Positions 33,512 through 45,343 of a DNA stretch of 64,000 bases are shown here, in pieces; position 1 is the first letter of the stretch, and each line of letters starts with the position of its first letter. The notes beneath the pieces are model-generated. The model was not told the DNA's origin, ran no database searches, and saw only the letters and a list, made by a program, of their open reading frames with translations. The DNA is from Dactylorhiza incarnata (Eukaryota > Streptophyta > Magnoliopsida > Asparagales > Orchidaceae). Where the stretch lies: positions 868,001 to 932,000 of the forward strand of contig JAWHQI010000049.1 of NCBI GenBank assembly GCA_033032865.1. The letters are read 5' to 3'. Position numbers and translations under genes: made by a program.

Positions 33512-34627
33512 CTACTCTGAATCTTCATAACCAGCCCCGCTGCTTTCTGGATAATCTTCTGGAGGTCCTCGTCTCACGGCTTTGCCACGGCGAGTTCGCC
33601 TCACCGATTGGCGTGGCGGTTCTTCGTCCGGAACTTGCCATTCGGCCTCTTCCTCCGGAGTTGGCTTTAACTTCAGACCCTTGACGAGAAACTTCATAAA
33701 TTTCTGCATTCGACTACGGTCCTTCTTCACTTCCCTCTTGTGATCCTCCAATGAATCACGCAAATCATCAATGGACTCTCATAGTGATCCTGCCCTAGAA
33801 ATGGTCGGCTCTCTAATCTCAATCCCTGGATGAGCTTTTCTCTGCGGCTTCTTCACCTTCATTGAACCCGTATAATAAATTTCTGGGTAACAATCATCCA
33901 AATAAGCACCTTGCACTATCCATCCATATTTCTTGTAGAGTACACGCTGTATTACCGCCCCCATTGGCAGCGTATGAACCTTCACCCATCTTGGATGCTT
34001 TAATCTATACGCATATCTAATCTGGGCGAGTATGAAGTCCGCCACATCAAAAAGCTCATCCTCCATAATATAGTATGTAAAGAGGGTCAACTGAGCCGTA
34101 ATGCTTCTTGTGTCTCCACTCTTCAACATCACTGAATTCCTTAATATATCTTGGACTAAGAACGCATCCGGAGTAAGTGAGGTAACTTCAGTGGTAAGAG
34201 TCTTCTTTTGATTCCCATGTAAACTCATGTTTACAAGGGTCCAATCTCTATCCTTTCGATAATTCTCCACTATATCAGGCATATTCTAACTCATCACTAG
34301 TCCAAATTCCTCTCGAAGATCAACATGTGTTATTTCCACATGTTGACCTTGGATCTTTGATCTCACACCGCCATCCAATTCAGTGAAATTTGGGTCTTCC
34401 AAATGGTTATAAAATTCACGAATGAAAAAGGAAGAAAACCCCTCTGGTGTGATTATTGAAATTATACCTGCGTTCGCAAGCCGATCATAGATATGATCGT
34501 GCTTTGGCGACTCAAATTCCACATACTTCGCTATTCCAACAATAGCCTTCTCCACCCCCGGAAAAACTTGATATGAAGTATATGCATCTTCCGAAGTACT
34601 CTTTCGAGCTTTGGAACTGGAAGCCAT
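33512..34627 (-). pseudogene. Antisense accessory gene of element C, two nonsense codons
   Basis: A single minus-strand frame of 372 codons from ATG 34627 to 33512, opposite to gag and pol, broken only by TAG at 34286-34288 and TGA at 33779-33781. Residues about 30-290 look like the plant retrotransposon accessory domain (Pfam PF20167 type, from memory): the box FIREFYNHL...GGVRSKIQGQHVEITHVDL, then an all-helical segment with SITAQL and ADFILAQIRYA, then LPMGAVIQRVLYKKYGW. A charged helix with KREVKKDRSRMQKFMKFL and a basic RRTRRGKAVRRG tail follow, the latter like a nuclear localisation signal. The accessory proteins of A and B resemble it but lie in sense. It has its own TATA box and a probable 5'-UTR intron upstream. 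Biochemical function is unknown. Confidence 0.8.
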
Positions 34628-34628
34628 T

Positions 34629-35172
34629 CTGCAATAACATACAAAAAAATTTGATTAAACAAGGTATCACATTGTGCACTGGAACACTGTCGCCCAGGCG
34701 ACAGTGGCTGTCGGAAATTTCCGACAGCCCTCCAAGTGATTTTCTCTCAAAATTTTTACATATACTTCCAGATCTACTCAAAATAAATGTTATTTCAACA
34801 TCAAGTTTTTTTAAAAAAAACTATATATTTTTTTTCAAATCAACATATTCTACAAATCCTTTACTATTCATCATCTTCCACCTTCTTCTCTACACTAGAT
34901 CTACAAAAATCCTTTAGAAAATGAACAAATGGAAACCTTCATCACCAAATCAAAAAGAAATTTAACAAAGATAAAAATTTTAGCAAAGATCCACCAAGAT
35001 CCACTCGTTTTAAAACTAGATCTACATTTTTTCAAATCAAAAAAAAATTTTCAAAACCTACACCATTCATCAACAATCAACATGAAAACTACATTTTCCT
35101 TCTTCTCTACTATCAAAATCACAAATCCCTAAAAATTTTTGAGTTAAAAACACCAAAATCAAAAACCCATAC
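34629..35172 (-). other. Probable 5'-UTR intron of the antisense gene of C
   Basis: On the minus strand the donor CTAAG|GTATGG lies at 35173/35172. The acceptor, a T-rich tract with TTATTGCAG, ends at 34629, one base before the ATG at 34627. The length is 544 bp and the base composition AT-rich. A palindrome pair lies inside at 34685-34727. Confidence 0.55.
34685..34727 (-). repeat. Palindrome pair inside the antisense-gene intron
   Basis: CACTGTCGCCCAGGCGACAG(TG) followed by the perfect palindrome CTGTCGGAAATTTCCGACAG. Confidence 0.88.
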
Positions 35173-35268
35173 CTTAGATCTAGGGATGTCGCCGACTTCC
35201 GACAGCCTTCCTCTCATTTTTAACTCCAGGAAATGATGCACAATAGGGTTTGACTCGGGCCCCAGCCC

Positions 35269-35324
35269 TATTTATATTTTTCACTGTCGCCCAGGCGACA
35301 GTGAGTGTCGGAAATTTCCGACAG
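35269..35324 (-). promoter_or_regulatory. Promoter of the antisense gene: palindrome pair plus TATA box
   Basis: In minus-strand order there is CTGTCGGAAATTTCCGACA (35306-35324), then CACTGTCGCCTGGGCGACAG(TG) (35282-35303), then TATAAATA (35269-35276). The LTR promoter has the same order with almost the same spacing (27277-27330). Exon 1 of the leader would run from about 35245 to 35173. Confidence 0.65.
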
Positions 35325-35329
35325 CTCCC

Positions 35330-36650
35330 ATTTTAACAAAACTCCAATTTTAGGTCCCTTTGATGATCTACAATAGTTATATGTCATTATTAATGCTTCA
35401 CCTCATGACTTGATGACAAACCATGTGCTATTTATTTAAAAAATGACTTACATGTTTATATGATTTCATTTCCAAGCTATCATCGTATTGACACTTCTAC
35501 TTAGTTGTTTAGACCATTGGAAATTGTTTTCGCATGCCTCTAAGTATGAGAAATTGTTTATCTATCATAATGAACTATCACGTTCACTTCTTTTGATCAA
35601 TACGTATGTCTTTTTATTTAATATATACATAGATCATATTTGCTTTCACATAATAAAATAGCACTTCTTAAATACAACTTTCAACATTGATTTGTTAGCA
35701 CAACAAAAAATACACCATCTTTTGCGATTCAAGTGAATTCGGAGATCCTTGGTCAATTAAAAGAAAATATATCAATATATCACAATTAAGATATCACAAC
35801 GTCTGTGATCAAAAAAAATAAAAAATAAAGACAAGGATACTCCACCAAGCACTACTTACCCTCCTGATAAGTCTTAATGAGCATTGTGAGGTTAAGCACC
35901 TTGGAAAGAATTGTAAAGTGTCTTGTGCAAAAGAAACATGGTTTTCTATTCATTTTGTGCTATATCTTCAAAGTCAAAGTTGCCTTTATATGCTTTTATT
36001 ATGTTCTACATTTTAATGATCATGTAAATTAAATAACTTCATATGTTTGATCTAAGTATCACATGTACACATCATTATGTTATATAAACATTCATCTCAT
36101 GAGAATTGGACCGAAAATATTCCATATATCTATACACTATTGTGTCTTTCTATGATACTTTCAAATGATCTTACTTATGTTTCAAGTTATTTTCTTTCAT
36201 TACTTCCTATGGCTATACCGTCACTTCAAGGGCTTATTCATACTATGGCATATTCCTATTATTTCATGGACTTCATTCATACCAACAATTTGCTTCCGCG
36301 TACTCTTCATTTCTATTTTCTATTACCTTTCCCTTAAAAGCTACTCTTTTATCTAATATTCATTTTTGCTAATACCAAAACGGGGAGAATTTAAAGTATA
36401 AAAAGAAAAGTCACAAATCTATCACACCTAAATATTCCACCTACACAATACATCATATATTTAGGGGGAGCATATATTTAGGGGGAGCATATATGTAGGG
36501 GGAGCTTTTCATTTAGGGGGAGTTTTCATCTAAAGGTAGATCATTTATTTTCAAGAAATATATATTATGTTAATTTTGTGCACACACCAAAGGTTAAAAT
36601 CAACAATCTAAATAGACATGATTTCTTTTTATACGGATTTGTTATTATCA
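35330..36650 (+). other. 3' region of C without a gene, with extra polypurine tracts
   Basis: AT-rich, no convincing coding frame. Four near-copies of TTTAGGGGGAGC lie between about 36460 and 36525, well before the real tract. The stretch 35857-35930 recurs in inverted form in H (3780-3890), so it is conserved between families. Confidence 0.65.
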
Positions 36651-36662
36651 AAAGGGGGAGAT
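36651..36662 (+). other. Polypurine tract of C
   Basis: AAAGGGGGAGAT directly before the 3' LTR. Confidence 0.92.
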
Positions 36663-37956
36663 TGTTGGAGCATGCGTTTCGCACTCCTCCGGTTTGATAA
36701 TAACAAAGTCCTATTTGTATTTGATTCTATTTTCATTAATGGTGTGCAGATAACAGGTATGAGATGTTCACATTGCTGCTGGAGCTAAAATTGAATGTGG
36801 GAAAATTTCACTGTCGGAAAATTCCGACAGCCACTGTCGCCCAGGCGACAGCAGAGAAGTTACAACTACTTCCCTCCACGGCAGACCCACGATCGACAGT
36901 TTTGCGCTGTCGGAAATCCGACATCGATGTCGCCCAGGCGACAGCTCGACGGTTACAGCAACTGCCCACGACTCCACCCACGACGGCACTCCAGCGGCAG
37001 TTTAGCGTTGTCGGAAAATTCTGACAGTCACTGTCGCCCAGGCGACAGCTCGACGGTTACACCAACTGCCCACGACTCCACCCACGACGCCACTCCAGCG
37101 GCAGTTTAGCTCTGTCGGAAAATTCCGACAGCCACTGTCGCCCAGGCGACAGTGAATTTCTATAAATTGGTTCCTTTGGTTCGTGCATTCTAAGCTTTTG
37201 AGAATTCCAGTCCCTTCCTGAGTGCATACAAACCAGAGAGCTCCAGAACCTCCTCAACTCCCATTTGTGCAAAGAAGGATTGAAGATTGAAGACAAGATC
37301 GGGCGCGCTTCTACATCATTAATCATCTCGAGGCTTCAACAATCCGTTCAGAGATCTGATTTTCTAGGGAGTTGTTCTTTTCATATTGTATTTTCATTCA
37401 CATACTTTTTCATTTTGTATTGGTAGAGAAATCGTCGTCTTGCGTGCGGGCGTCTAAGTCCTTGCGCGGCTTAGGGGAAAATCGCTTCCTTGTGCGAAGC
37501 GTCCAAGTCCTTGCGAGGCTTGGTGGGAAATCGTGGCCTTGTGTGCTACGTCTAGATCTTGGGAAGATCTAGAGGATAGGCTTGGGCTTGGTCTTGGGAG
37601 AGACAAGTGATAGCCTTCCGATCCTTGGGAGAAGGATTGGTAAACCAAAATTATTGTATTTTTATTATCATAATTGTGCCTTGATCTTAAGCATTGTTAA
37701 GATCATTTTTATTGTATGCAAATTTCATGATTAATATAATTATGCTCTTTTCACTAATTGCAATTTTGTTTGCTTAAATCTTTATCTTAGAAATTTGTGT
37801 TTGGTTAAATACAAAAATTACATTGGTTTAAAATTATTTATAAGTAACCTTTTTAGTAAAGTAAAATTTGTCTAAAAATTGTTAAGTAAAAATTATATTT
37901 TTAAACACACCCTTATTCACCCCCCCCCCCCTCTAAGGACGTCACACGATCCAACA
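36663..37956 (+). repeat. 3' LTR of C
   Basis: 1294 bp, nearly identical to 26826-28116. Palindrome array 36805-37153, TATA box 37160-37167, C-run of 12 near 37920-37931. Confidence 0.93.
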
Positions 37957-37961
37957 GAGAT

Positions 37962-40900
37962 GACTACAGACACTCAGGCAACACTCCTTATGATAGATTT
38001 ATAAAAGACATATATGTGTTTGGATTAAAAGAGAATTTCCCATAATAGCTTAGGACCACGTGCCTCGGTCCGGTGGATCATCTAGTCCACAAGTAGAAAA
38101 CTATACATATGCAGCGGAAAATAGGTTTGTTTTAGCCTACATGAGCATGACGATAAACATCCAAGACATGTTATGCACATATCTATATTTAGTATAGTAA
38201 GAAAGGATTTTCTACAATTTTCAAAGTATGTTGTATTTGTTTAAAAGTCATGATATGCAAGAATGACATTTTTATACTAATAAAGTAACTAATGCATCCT
38301 AGCATAAAGCTTCCCAGAGAGCAAGTAGGTAAACAACCCAAAAGTAACAGCAATACTACTAACAAGTAATCTAAAGATAAAAGCCATACGGGCGCCAACA
38401 ACTTACACGAACCCGCGGGAAAGAAGGAAAACAACAAAAAGAAACTGCCTCTTACCTAGAAGAGGGGAAGGGCCTCGACAGTAGACCTGAACGACACTGC
38501 TCTAACACCTGCGGCAGCTAAATACCTGAACCTGAGACATTCATAAGAAAAGAATCCCTCAGCCCAAAAGGGTGCAAGAAAACCAAGATTAGCAGCATCA
38601 GAAGCAAAAGAGTGCAGGAAGGAAAAACTAAGCAGATAAACATCTATAATCTTACAACAACCCGAGCCAGCTCAAACGAGTGCACTCGGTAGGAAGAAAA
38701 GCATGCACCAGAAGGTAATAGTCAACACAATCAAAGCCCACCACGTGTCCGCCATTGCGGCTCAGAGGTGATGGTCATACATATAATATCATGATACACA
38801 TATATAAGCATATATGTTTATAAGAACTTGAGACTGATCAGCTCGAGGGAAAAGCATCCCCCAAAAGAAGGCACTACGATGGTGGTATCTCCACTAACGC
38901 CCGCAACCCAAAAACCAAACAGGAGTGCTGCGGCGGTGACTCCAATCCACTCAAACCAACAGCCCAAAAGAGGCACTGTGGCGGTGACCTTTAGCTCACA
39001 CTCCCAACAGACTCACACATAACACCAGAAGCAGGGTGCATAATCATATACATAAGTATATGGATATATATATAAGTATATAACTATACCACGGTGCAGT
39101 TTACCAGGGAATACTCAGAACATCTAAACAACGAAGATCATAGAGATCGGGAACCACTCACCAAAACTATCCCGGAGAATTCAACAACATAGCATACTTA
39201 GCTCATAAATCCCACATAGCAAACAGAGGAGTGTCAGGTGGGGGAACAGGATTTCAGAAAGCCGACACCATGCCAGGTCTGGTGCCGGAACAAGACGAAG
39301 AAAAAATATGACGCGAAGGTCAAACACCTGAACAAAGCTCAACGGTTCATTTGAAAACACTTAGCGAGTCCAAACATGGCTCCTAGCGAACCTCTTGCAA
39401 CGGTACGATGAATAAGGCAAGACAAGACACCGCAAACGAACACTAACCAAATACTGGGCAACTCGAGAAGAGAGCACAGCTTAGTTTGACGGTCAAGGAA
39501 GGTCTCATGATCAACACAGGAGGATGAACTTTAACATTCGCTATGCGAAACGCTATGAAGCAACCTTCAATAACTTTTGTATATATACAGATATATATAT
39601 ATATATATATATATATGTGAGTGCTATATAATGGTATTCGATATTTTTAGCTACTATGAGTACAAAGCTGCCGGTCACTGGAATAAGCAAAAGACCCAAA
39701 ACTGAATTCCGACCACCTACCCTTCAAATTAAACAATTGCTAGCCTCGCTAGGTCACCGAGAACTAGCAAGAGAAATTCCCAGGAAATTTAGCATCTAAT
39801 TTTCCCAAATCGTCAGGAAATTAAAATACGCAAATTTTCAGGGAAGTTTAGCCCGCCACAATAACAAACATAGCCAACAGAAAGGAAGAAAAATACAGGA
39901 TTTGGAAATTTACCGAGCATGACCACTTACGCTTAACTAATTAAATAAGCCCAAGCTTTAGCCGATACATCTAGCCCAAGGAAAAACCCAGCATAAAACA
40001 AATAGCCGACAAGCTCAACCTTCCCCATGAGAACGAAATCTCTAGCATATAGCCTAGGAAATTTAACTTTGCATAAACCTAAGTAAATACCTAGCCCTCA
40101 AATTAAACACAAAAAATTTACGAACCAGGTAATTGACTTAAGTTTAAACCAAGAAAATTTCCTAGCGTATAGGCGCAGAGTTTCGTATATCAAGAGTTTA
40201 AACTAGGAGGAAAATAAGGGAAAATAAAATGAACCAGTAGCTACCATGCTAACATCAGGGAGGAGACAGCCACAATGATATTATAAGGAACCTTGCCCAC
40301 AACCAAGAAGATCACCACAACATAATCCTATTAGGTAGGACCATGAATAAAGCAGCCCCAAAATGACGGGTTTTATAAAGCAGCCCCCAAACAGAGTTCT
40401 ATAAGGCAATCCCCATGATAAAATTTATTAAAGTAGCCCCCCGAATAAAATGCTATAAGGAAGGCCTTGAACAAGAATAAATATGCATAGGAAGCAGCCC
40501 CTAACAAATCCAAACTAGAATTGTATATATATAGCAACCCCCAATTGCAAAATTAAAGGCGGGCCCCAATAGAAGGAGGACCCCAACTTGATTACATAGA
40601 TAGCAGCCCAAACAAAGTTGAAAGGATTCAAGCCCAGCATAACTAACAGGAACCATCAAGGCCACATCCCACTATTAAGTTATAAGATCAACAACACTTA
40701 GTGGACTTCATAAGAATGACCACTTAGCCTATTATAGACTGCAGAAATTCAGCAATGACACCCCACAGATTAGGATAATAGCAGCCGACCAACAAGGAGG
40801 AGTTATAGCAACAACCAAAGCAATGATAAATTAAATGGACAACAGCACAACAGCCCTAAGGGCTGCAGAAAAACAGCCCAATCTCCCCACAAAATCAACA

Positions 40901-41384
40901 TAAGTACATCAAAACTTATGAAATCTGGAAGGAAATCAGCATCCACAGTCCAATCTCTCATTTTTTTTCTCAAAACGTGCTAAAGAAAATAAAATCTCTT
41001 CTAGTGATGCAAGCCTTGGAGCACAAACCCAAACCACAAATCATAAACTTTCAGGAAGAATAAGCAACAGCCACTCTAAACCAAAAGGAAGGGAAAGAAG
41101 GAGAAGGGGGGAGAGGAGGAAGAGTTTTCTTGCCTCGGATCAAATGGCGACTCGCCGGTTCGCGACCACGCAAGGAGAGAGCCGCCTGGATCCCTAGCCC
41201 CGGCGACGAGGACAATCTCCGGCAGCCCCCAAAATCTTCCCCGACGGCCAAAGCCCGACGAACCCTAACTCGCCGCCAACACTAAATCGAAAACCTGAAA
41301 ACATCGGGGAAGGGGGAAGAGCAGGATCGACATCGGGAAAGGAGAGAGCAAGGTTTATAATGACTGCCATCATAGAGTTATAAC

Positions 41385-41419
<35 letters not shown>

Positions 41420-42012
41420 TTTTATATTTAAGTTTCATATATAATTTATATTTATACATAATATATGATTGTATATACATGCATCCACCTGCATAGAGAC
41501 ATAGAGCCTAACGTACCCCAAGTTTTTATACGTATATATACATATATATATTGTAATTATGTTTGAATAAATCTTTACATGCCACTATACGCACAAACAT
41601 AAACCCTTATACAACCCCTTGCACAAGTACGAATACATATATACACTTATATATTTTTCCTACTTATAAACTTCTATATCTATACATTTATATCTATAAC
41701 TATATAAGCCTATTTACTTATAAACTTACCTATATAAAAACATAACCGTATGAGATTGCCCATACACACATAAAACTTCATACATACTCTCTATATCTGT
41801 AAACACCTACCCGCATGAACCTACAAACATGCATATATATATATATACACACATAACAGCATAAATGACTCCATCGAGGATTAACTCGCCGGACGACGAC
41901 GATCACGCAACGGTAACACCCTGAATAAAAATCTCGCTTTAGAATAATTATTATTAATTCCATATGCCTTAAATAAATAATTATAAGTAAAAAAAAAACC
42001 CGGGGCGTTACA
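37962..42012 (-). repeat. 3' LTR of D, part 2
   Basis: It continues D's LTR after C (compare 43683-47731). No gene is seen. Features are a (TA)n tract near 39586-39617, an (AAT)n tract near 41385-41418, a GC-rich leader-like block at 41090-41290, and a minus-strand TATA-like TTATAA at 41355-41360 followed by a CT-rich start region. In the minus direction the block reads like a 5' UTR. Confidence 0.85.
41355..41360 (-). promoter_or_regulatory. TATA box of D 3' LTR
   Basis: Minus-strand ATTATAAACC followed by CTTGCTCTCTCC, a usual plant transcription-start context. The same box in the 5' LTR is at 47089-47095. Confidence 0.5.
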
Positions 42013-42340
42013 TCCACCCGTCCTAACAAAAAGTTTCTCCCCGAAACTTAGAACCGAAACTTAGGAGACATCGAATGAAAAGTACAGAGGGAGAGGTAAG
42101 CTCACACTCGCTAGACAGAAACGTTAACCAAAAAGGGGCTAGGAAAACAGATGCGGATAAGTTTACCCAAAAATAAAAGGACATTACCAAGAACTCGACA
42201 TAACCTAGCCGAGAACAGAAAGCAGATCGCAGAACATCTGACTTGCGGATCCCAAACTAAAGGAAGCCTAAACGAAGATCAACCTTCGAAAACATCAATA
42301 AGCTCAACTGTTTAAGCAAAACATCAATCTGAGGCAATGA
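42013..42340 (-). other. Core of D next to 3' LTR, with polypurine tract
   Basis: Minus-strand AGGACGGGTGGA abuts the LTR (42013-42024) and is a weak polypurine tract. The rest shows no gene. Confidence 0.45.
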
Positions 42341-42632
42341 CTATCTGCTCTTGACGGTCATCTTGATCAGTTCTTGATAATCGACACCCAATCTCACTGA
42401 ACTAACTTTCTTCTTTACGAACAAGACGAGAGCACTCCAGGGCAAGGAACTAGGCCAGGAAAAAGCCGCACTGCAACCACTCATCTGACTGAGTGAGCAA
42501 CTCTCGCAACACACGCGAGGCCAAAGGGTACGGTACCTTAGCAATTGGACGGGTACCCGGCTCAAGATCAGAAACGAACTCCTCAACTCTCACAGGCAGA
42601 AAAAAAACCAGGGGGATTAACTGAGAAGACAT
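42341..42632 (-). pseudogene. pol: Ty3/gypsy reverse-transcriptase fragment of D
   Basis: Two overlapping frames carry the start of a gypsy RT. Frame one (42632-42450) reads RVEEFVSDLEPGTRPIAKVPY, corresponding to the usual REVEFxIDLxPGTxPIxKxPY box. Frame two (to 42341) reads LVLFVKKKVSSVRLGVDYQEL, corresponding to the VLFVKKKDGSxRLCxDYREL box. A frameshift between them and loss of everything downstream, including the catalytic YxDD, make it dead. The motif set is that of chromovirus-type RT. It is the only recognisable pol sequence in D. Confidence 0.75.
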
Positions 42633-43580
42633 CAGGGAACTCCCGCGCCATAGGAAAAAACTCGATACACGGCAAATTGATAACGGTTTCTAGCATAGAA
42701 ATGAGGTAAGCAACCCACCGGGAACTAAAAGGTTACGAGCACACACCGCGGAAAGAATCGGAGGAAAAACCTAGCGCGAAAAGCCAACGCACTCAAGGAA
42801 AGACCGATGTCCAGCTAAAGGACCAAATGCTTTACCTTGCACGCACCCGAAGACTCGCTCTCTAACTGGGGAGTCGACTCTGACGCACTAAGCTCTGGAG
42901 TCATCGACTGTAATTACGAACAACCACTTAGCTTATGACACAACAGCTAGGAACTAGAATTTCCTAACTCGATACAGACCAGAAAAGTGTAGATACTTGC
43001 TCTTGTTGTTACCTTGCTCTGGGAATTCATGAAATGATGTTATGCTTAACCTCGGTTGATATATCATCATCCTATCAACTTATGTGCATATAATATAAAT
43101 GCATGAATGCCAAATTTTATTTCAAATCATGTGTGTACGAGAGTCATCATGTATGTCTTTAGCTTGGCACGTGTGCTAATGCTATGTTATGATGTATATG
43201 CAGTGCTATGCAATCTAAAAAGACCTTAATGCATGCTATGAGCGGCGTACACATGCGATCTTATGCATCCCATACTACATATTATAGCATGTAACGAAAA
43301 AGAAAAACGAGCTAATGGACACGCATGCGACCTACGTTATGCATCCCATACTACATAACAGTCGTATGTTGTCACCTATGAGGATCCATATACAAACACA
43401 TATTATGCATCCCATACTACATAATATGCCCCGTATACTTCTTATCATGCTATGAGTGTAGTTTTCATGCTTCAGCCAAGACATACTGATGACCCCTTGG
43501 TGTGTGTATGCAATGAATAATGATTCTCACCAGGCGGTTAACCGGGCCAACCAAACTATCCCAGCAACCTGGCTAACCTC
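42633..43580 (-). other. Core of D without recognisable gene
   Basis: No gag or protease is seen. Three direct copies of TTATGCATCCCATACTACAT lie at 43261-43280, 43337-43356 and 43403-43422. Confidence 0.55.
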
Positions 43581-43592
43581 CCTCTGATACCA
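43581..43592 (-). other. Primer-binding site of D (initiator Met tRNA)
   Basis: On the minus strand TGGTATCAGAGG, 11 of 12 to the usual site, two bases from the 5' LTR. Confidence 0.85.
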
Positions 43593-43594
43593 AC

Positions 43595-45295
43595 TGTCAC
43601 AACCCGCATTTTCCCAAGAATATAATACATATTATCAGAGCAAGGGGAAAATACGCATCGTGATGCCACGCCTGCAGGAGACGACTACAGACGCTCAGGC
43701 AACACTCCTTACGATAAATTTATAAAAGACATATATGTGTTTGGATTAAAAGAGAATTTTCCATTTTAGCTTAGGACCGCGTCCCTCGGTCCGGTGGATC
43801 ATCTAGTCCACAAGTAGAAAACTATACATACGCAACGAAAAATAGGTTTGTTTTAGCCTACATGAGCATGACGATAAACATCCAAGACATTTTATGCACA
43901 TATCTATATTTAGTATAGTAAGAAAGGATTTTCTACGATTTTCAAAGTATGTGGTATTTGTTTAAAAGTCATGATATGCAAGAATGACATTTTTATACTA
44001 ATAAAGTAACTAATGCATCCTAGCATAAAGCTTCCCAGAGAGCAAGTAGGTAAACAACCCAAAAGTAACAGCAATACTACTAACAAGTAATCTAAAGATA
44101 AAAGCCATACGGGCGCCAACAACTGACACGAACCGGCGGGAAAGTAGGAAAAGAACAAAAAGAAACTGCCTCTTACTTATAAGAGGGGAAGGGCCTCTAC
44201 AGGAGACCTGAACGACGCTGCTCTAACACCTGCGGCAGCTAAAGACCTGAACATGAGACATTCATAAGAATAGAATGCCTCAGCCCAAAAGGGTGCAAGA
44301 AAACCAAGATTAGCAGCATCAGAAGCAAAGGAGTGCAGGAAGGAAAAACTAAGTAGATAAACATCTATAATCTTACAACAACCCGAGCCAGCTCAAACGA
44401 GTGCACTCGGTAAGAAGAAAAGCCTGCACCAGAAGGTAATAGTCAACATAATAAAAGCCCACCACGTGTCCGCCATAGCGGCTCAGAGGTGATGGTCATA
44501 CATATAATATCATGATACACATATATAACCATATATGTTTATAAGAACTTGAGACTGATTAGCTCGAGGGAAAAGCTTCCCCCAAGAGAAGGCACTGCGA
44601 CGGTTGTATCTCCACTATCGCCCGCAGCCCAAAAACTAAACAGGAGTGCTGCGGAGCTGACTCCAATCCACTCAAACCAAGAGCCCAAAAGGGGCACTGT
44701 GGCGGTGACCTTTAGCTCACACGCCCAACAGACTCACACATAACACCAGAAACAGGGTGCATAATCATATACATAAGTATATGGATATATATAAGTATAT
44801 AACTATACCATGGTGCAGTTTACTAAAGAATACTCAGAACATCTAAACAACGAAGATCATAGAGATCGGGAACCACTCACCAAAACTTCCCGAAGAGTTA
44901 AACAACATAGCATACATAGCTCATAAATCCCACATAGCAAACAGAGGAGTGTCTGGTGGGTGAACAGGATTTCAGAAAGCCGACACCATGCCAGGTCTGG
45001 TGCAGGAACAAGACGAAGAAAAAATATGACGCGAAGGACAAACACCTGAACAAAGCTCAACAGTTCATTTGAAAGTACTTAGCGAGTCCAAACTTGGCTC
45101 CTAGCGAACCTCTTGCAACGGTACGATAAATAAGGCATGACAAGCCACCGCAAATTAACACTAACCAACTACAGGGCAACTCGAGAAGAGAGCACAGCTT
45201 AGTTTGACGGTCAAGGAAGGTCTCATGATCAACACAGGAGGATGAACTTTAACATTCGCTATGCGAAACGCTATGAAGCAACCTTCAATAACTTT

Positions 45296-45343
<48 letters not shown>

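Larger units (their letters stand above)
26826..37956 (+). mobile_element. Element C: Sirevirus-like copia retrotransposon with antisense accessory gene
   Basis: 11,131 bp flanked by GAGAT (26821-26825 and 37957-37961). Order: 5' LTR, initiator-Met primer site, gag (28166-30097), pol (30098-33220, same frame after a stop), a long 3' region with an antisense gene (34627-33512) and its promoter, polypurine tract, 3' LTR. Pairs of palindromes with CTGTCG ends mark the LTR promoter, gag, both ends of the antisense gene and its intron. Pol has three nonsense codons, so this copy is not autonomous. The LTRs differ by only some 15-20 bases by eye, so it is young. Confidence 0.92.

Noticed and set aside
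38189..38437. Membrane-like minus-strand frame in D's LTR, also at 43910-44158
   Set aside because: It is conserved only because both LTRs are copies, is leucine-rich by chance, and lies in the middle of an LTR with no start context.
41051..41251. GC-rich minus-strand frame in D's LTR, also at 46786-46986
   Set aside because: It follows a TATA box and could be leader sequence of the element. The frame is short, without a domain, and overlaps another open frame, so it is not called a gene.
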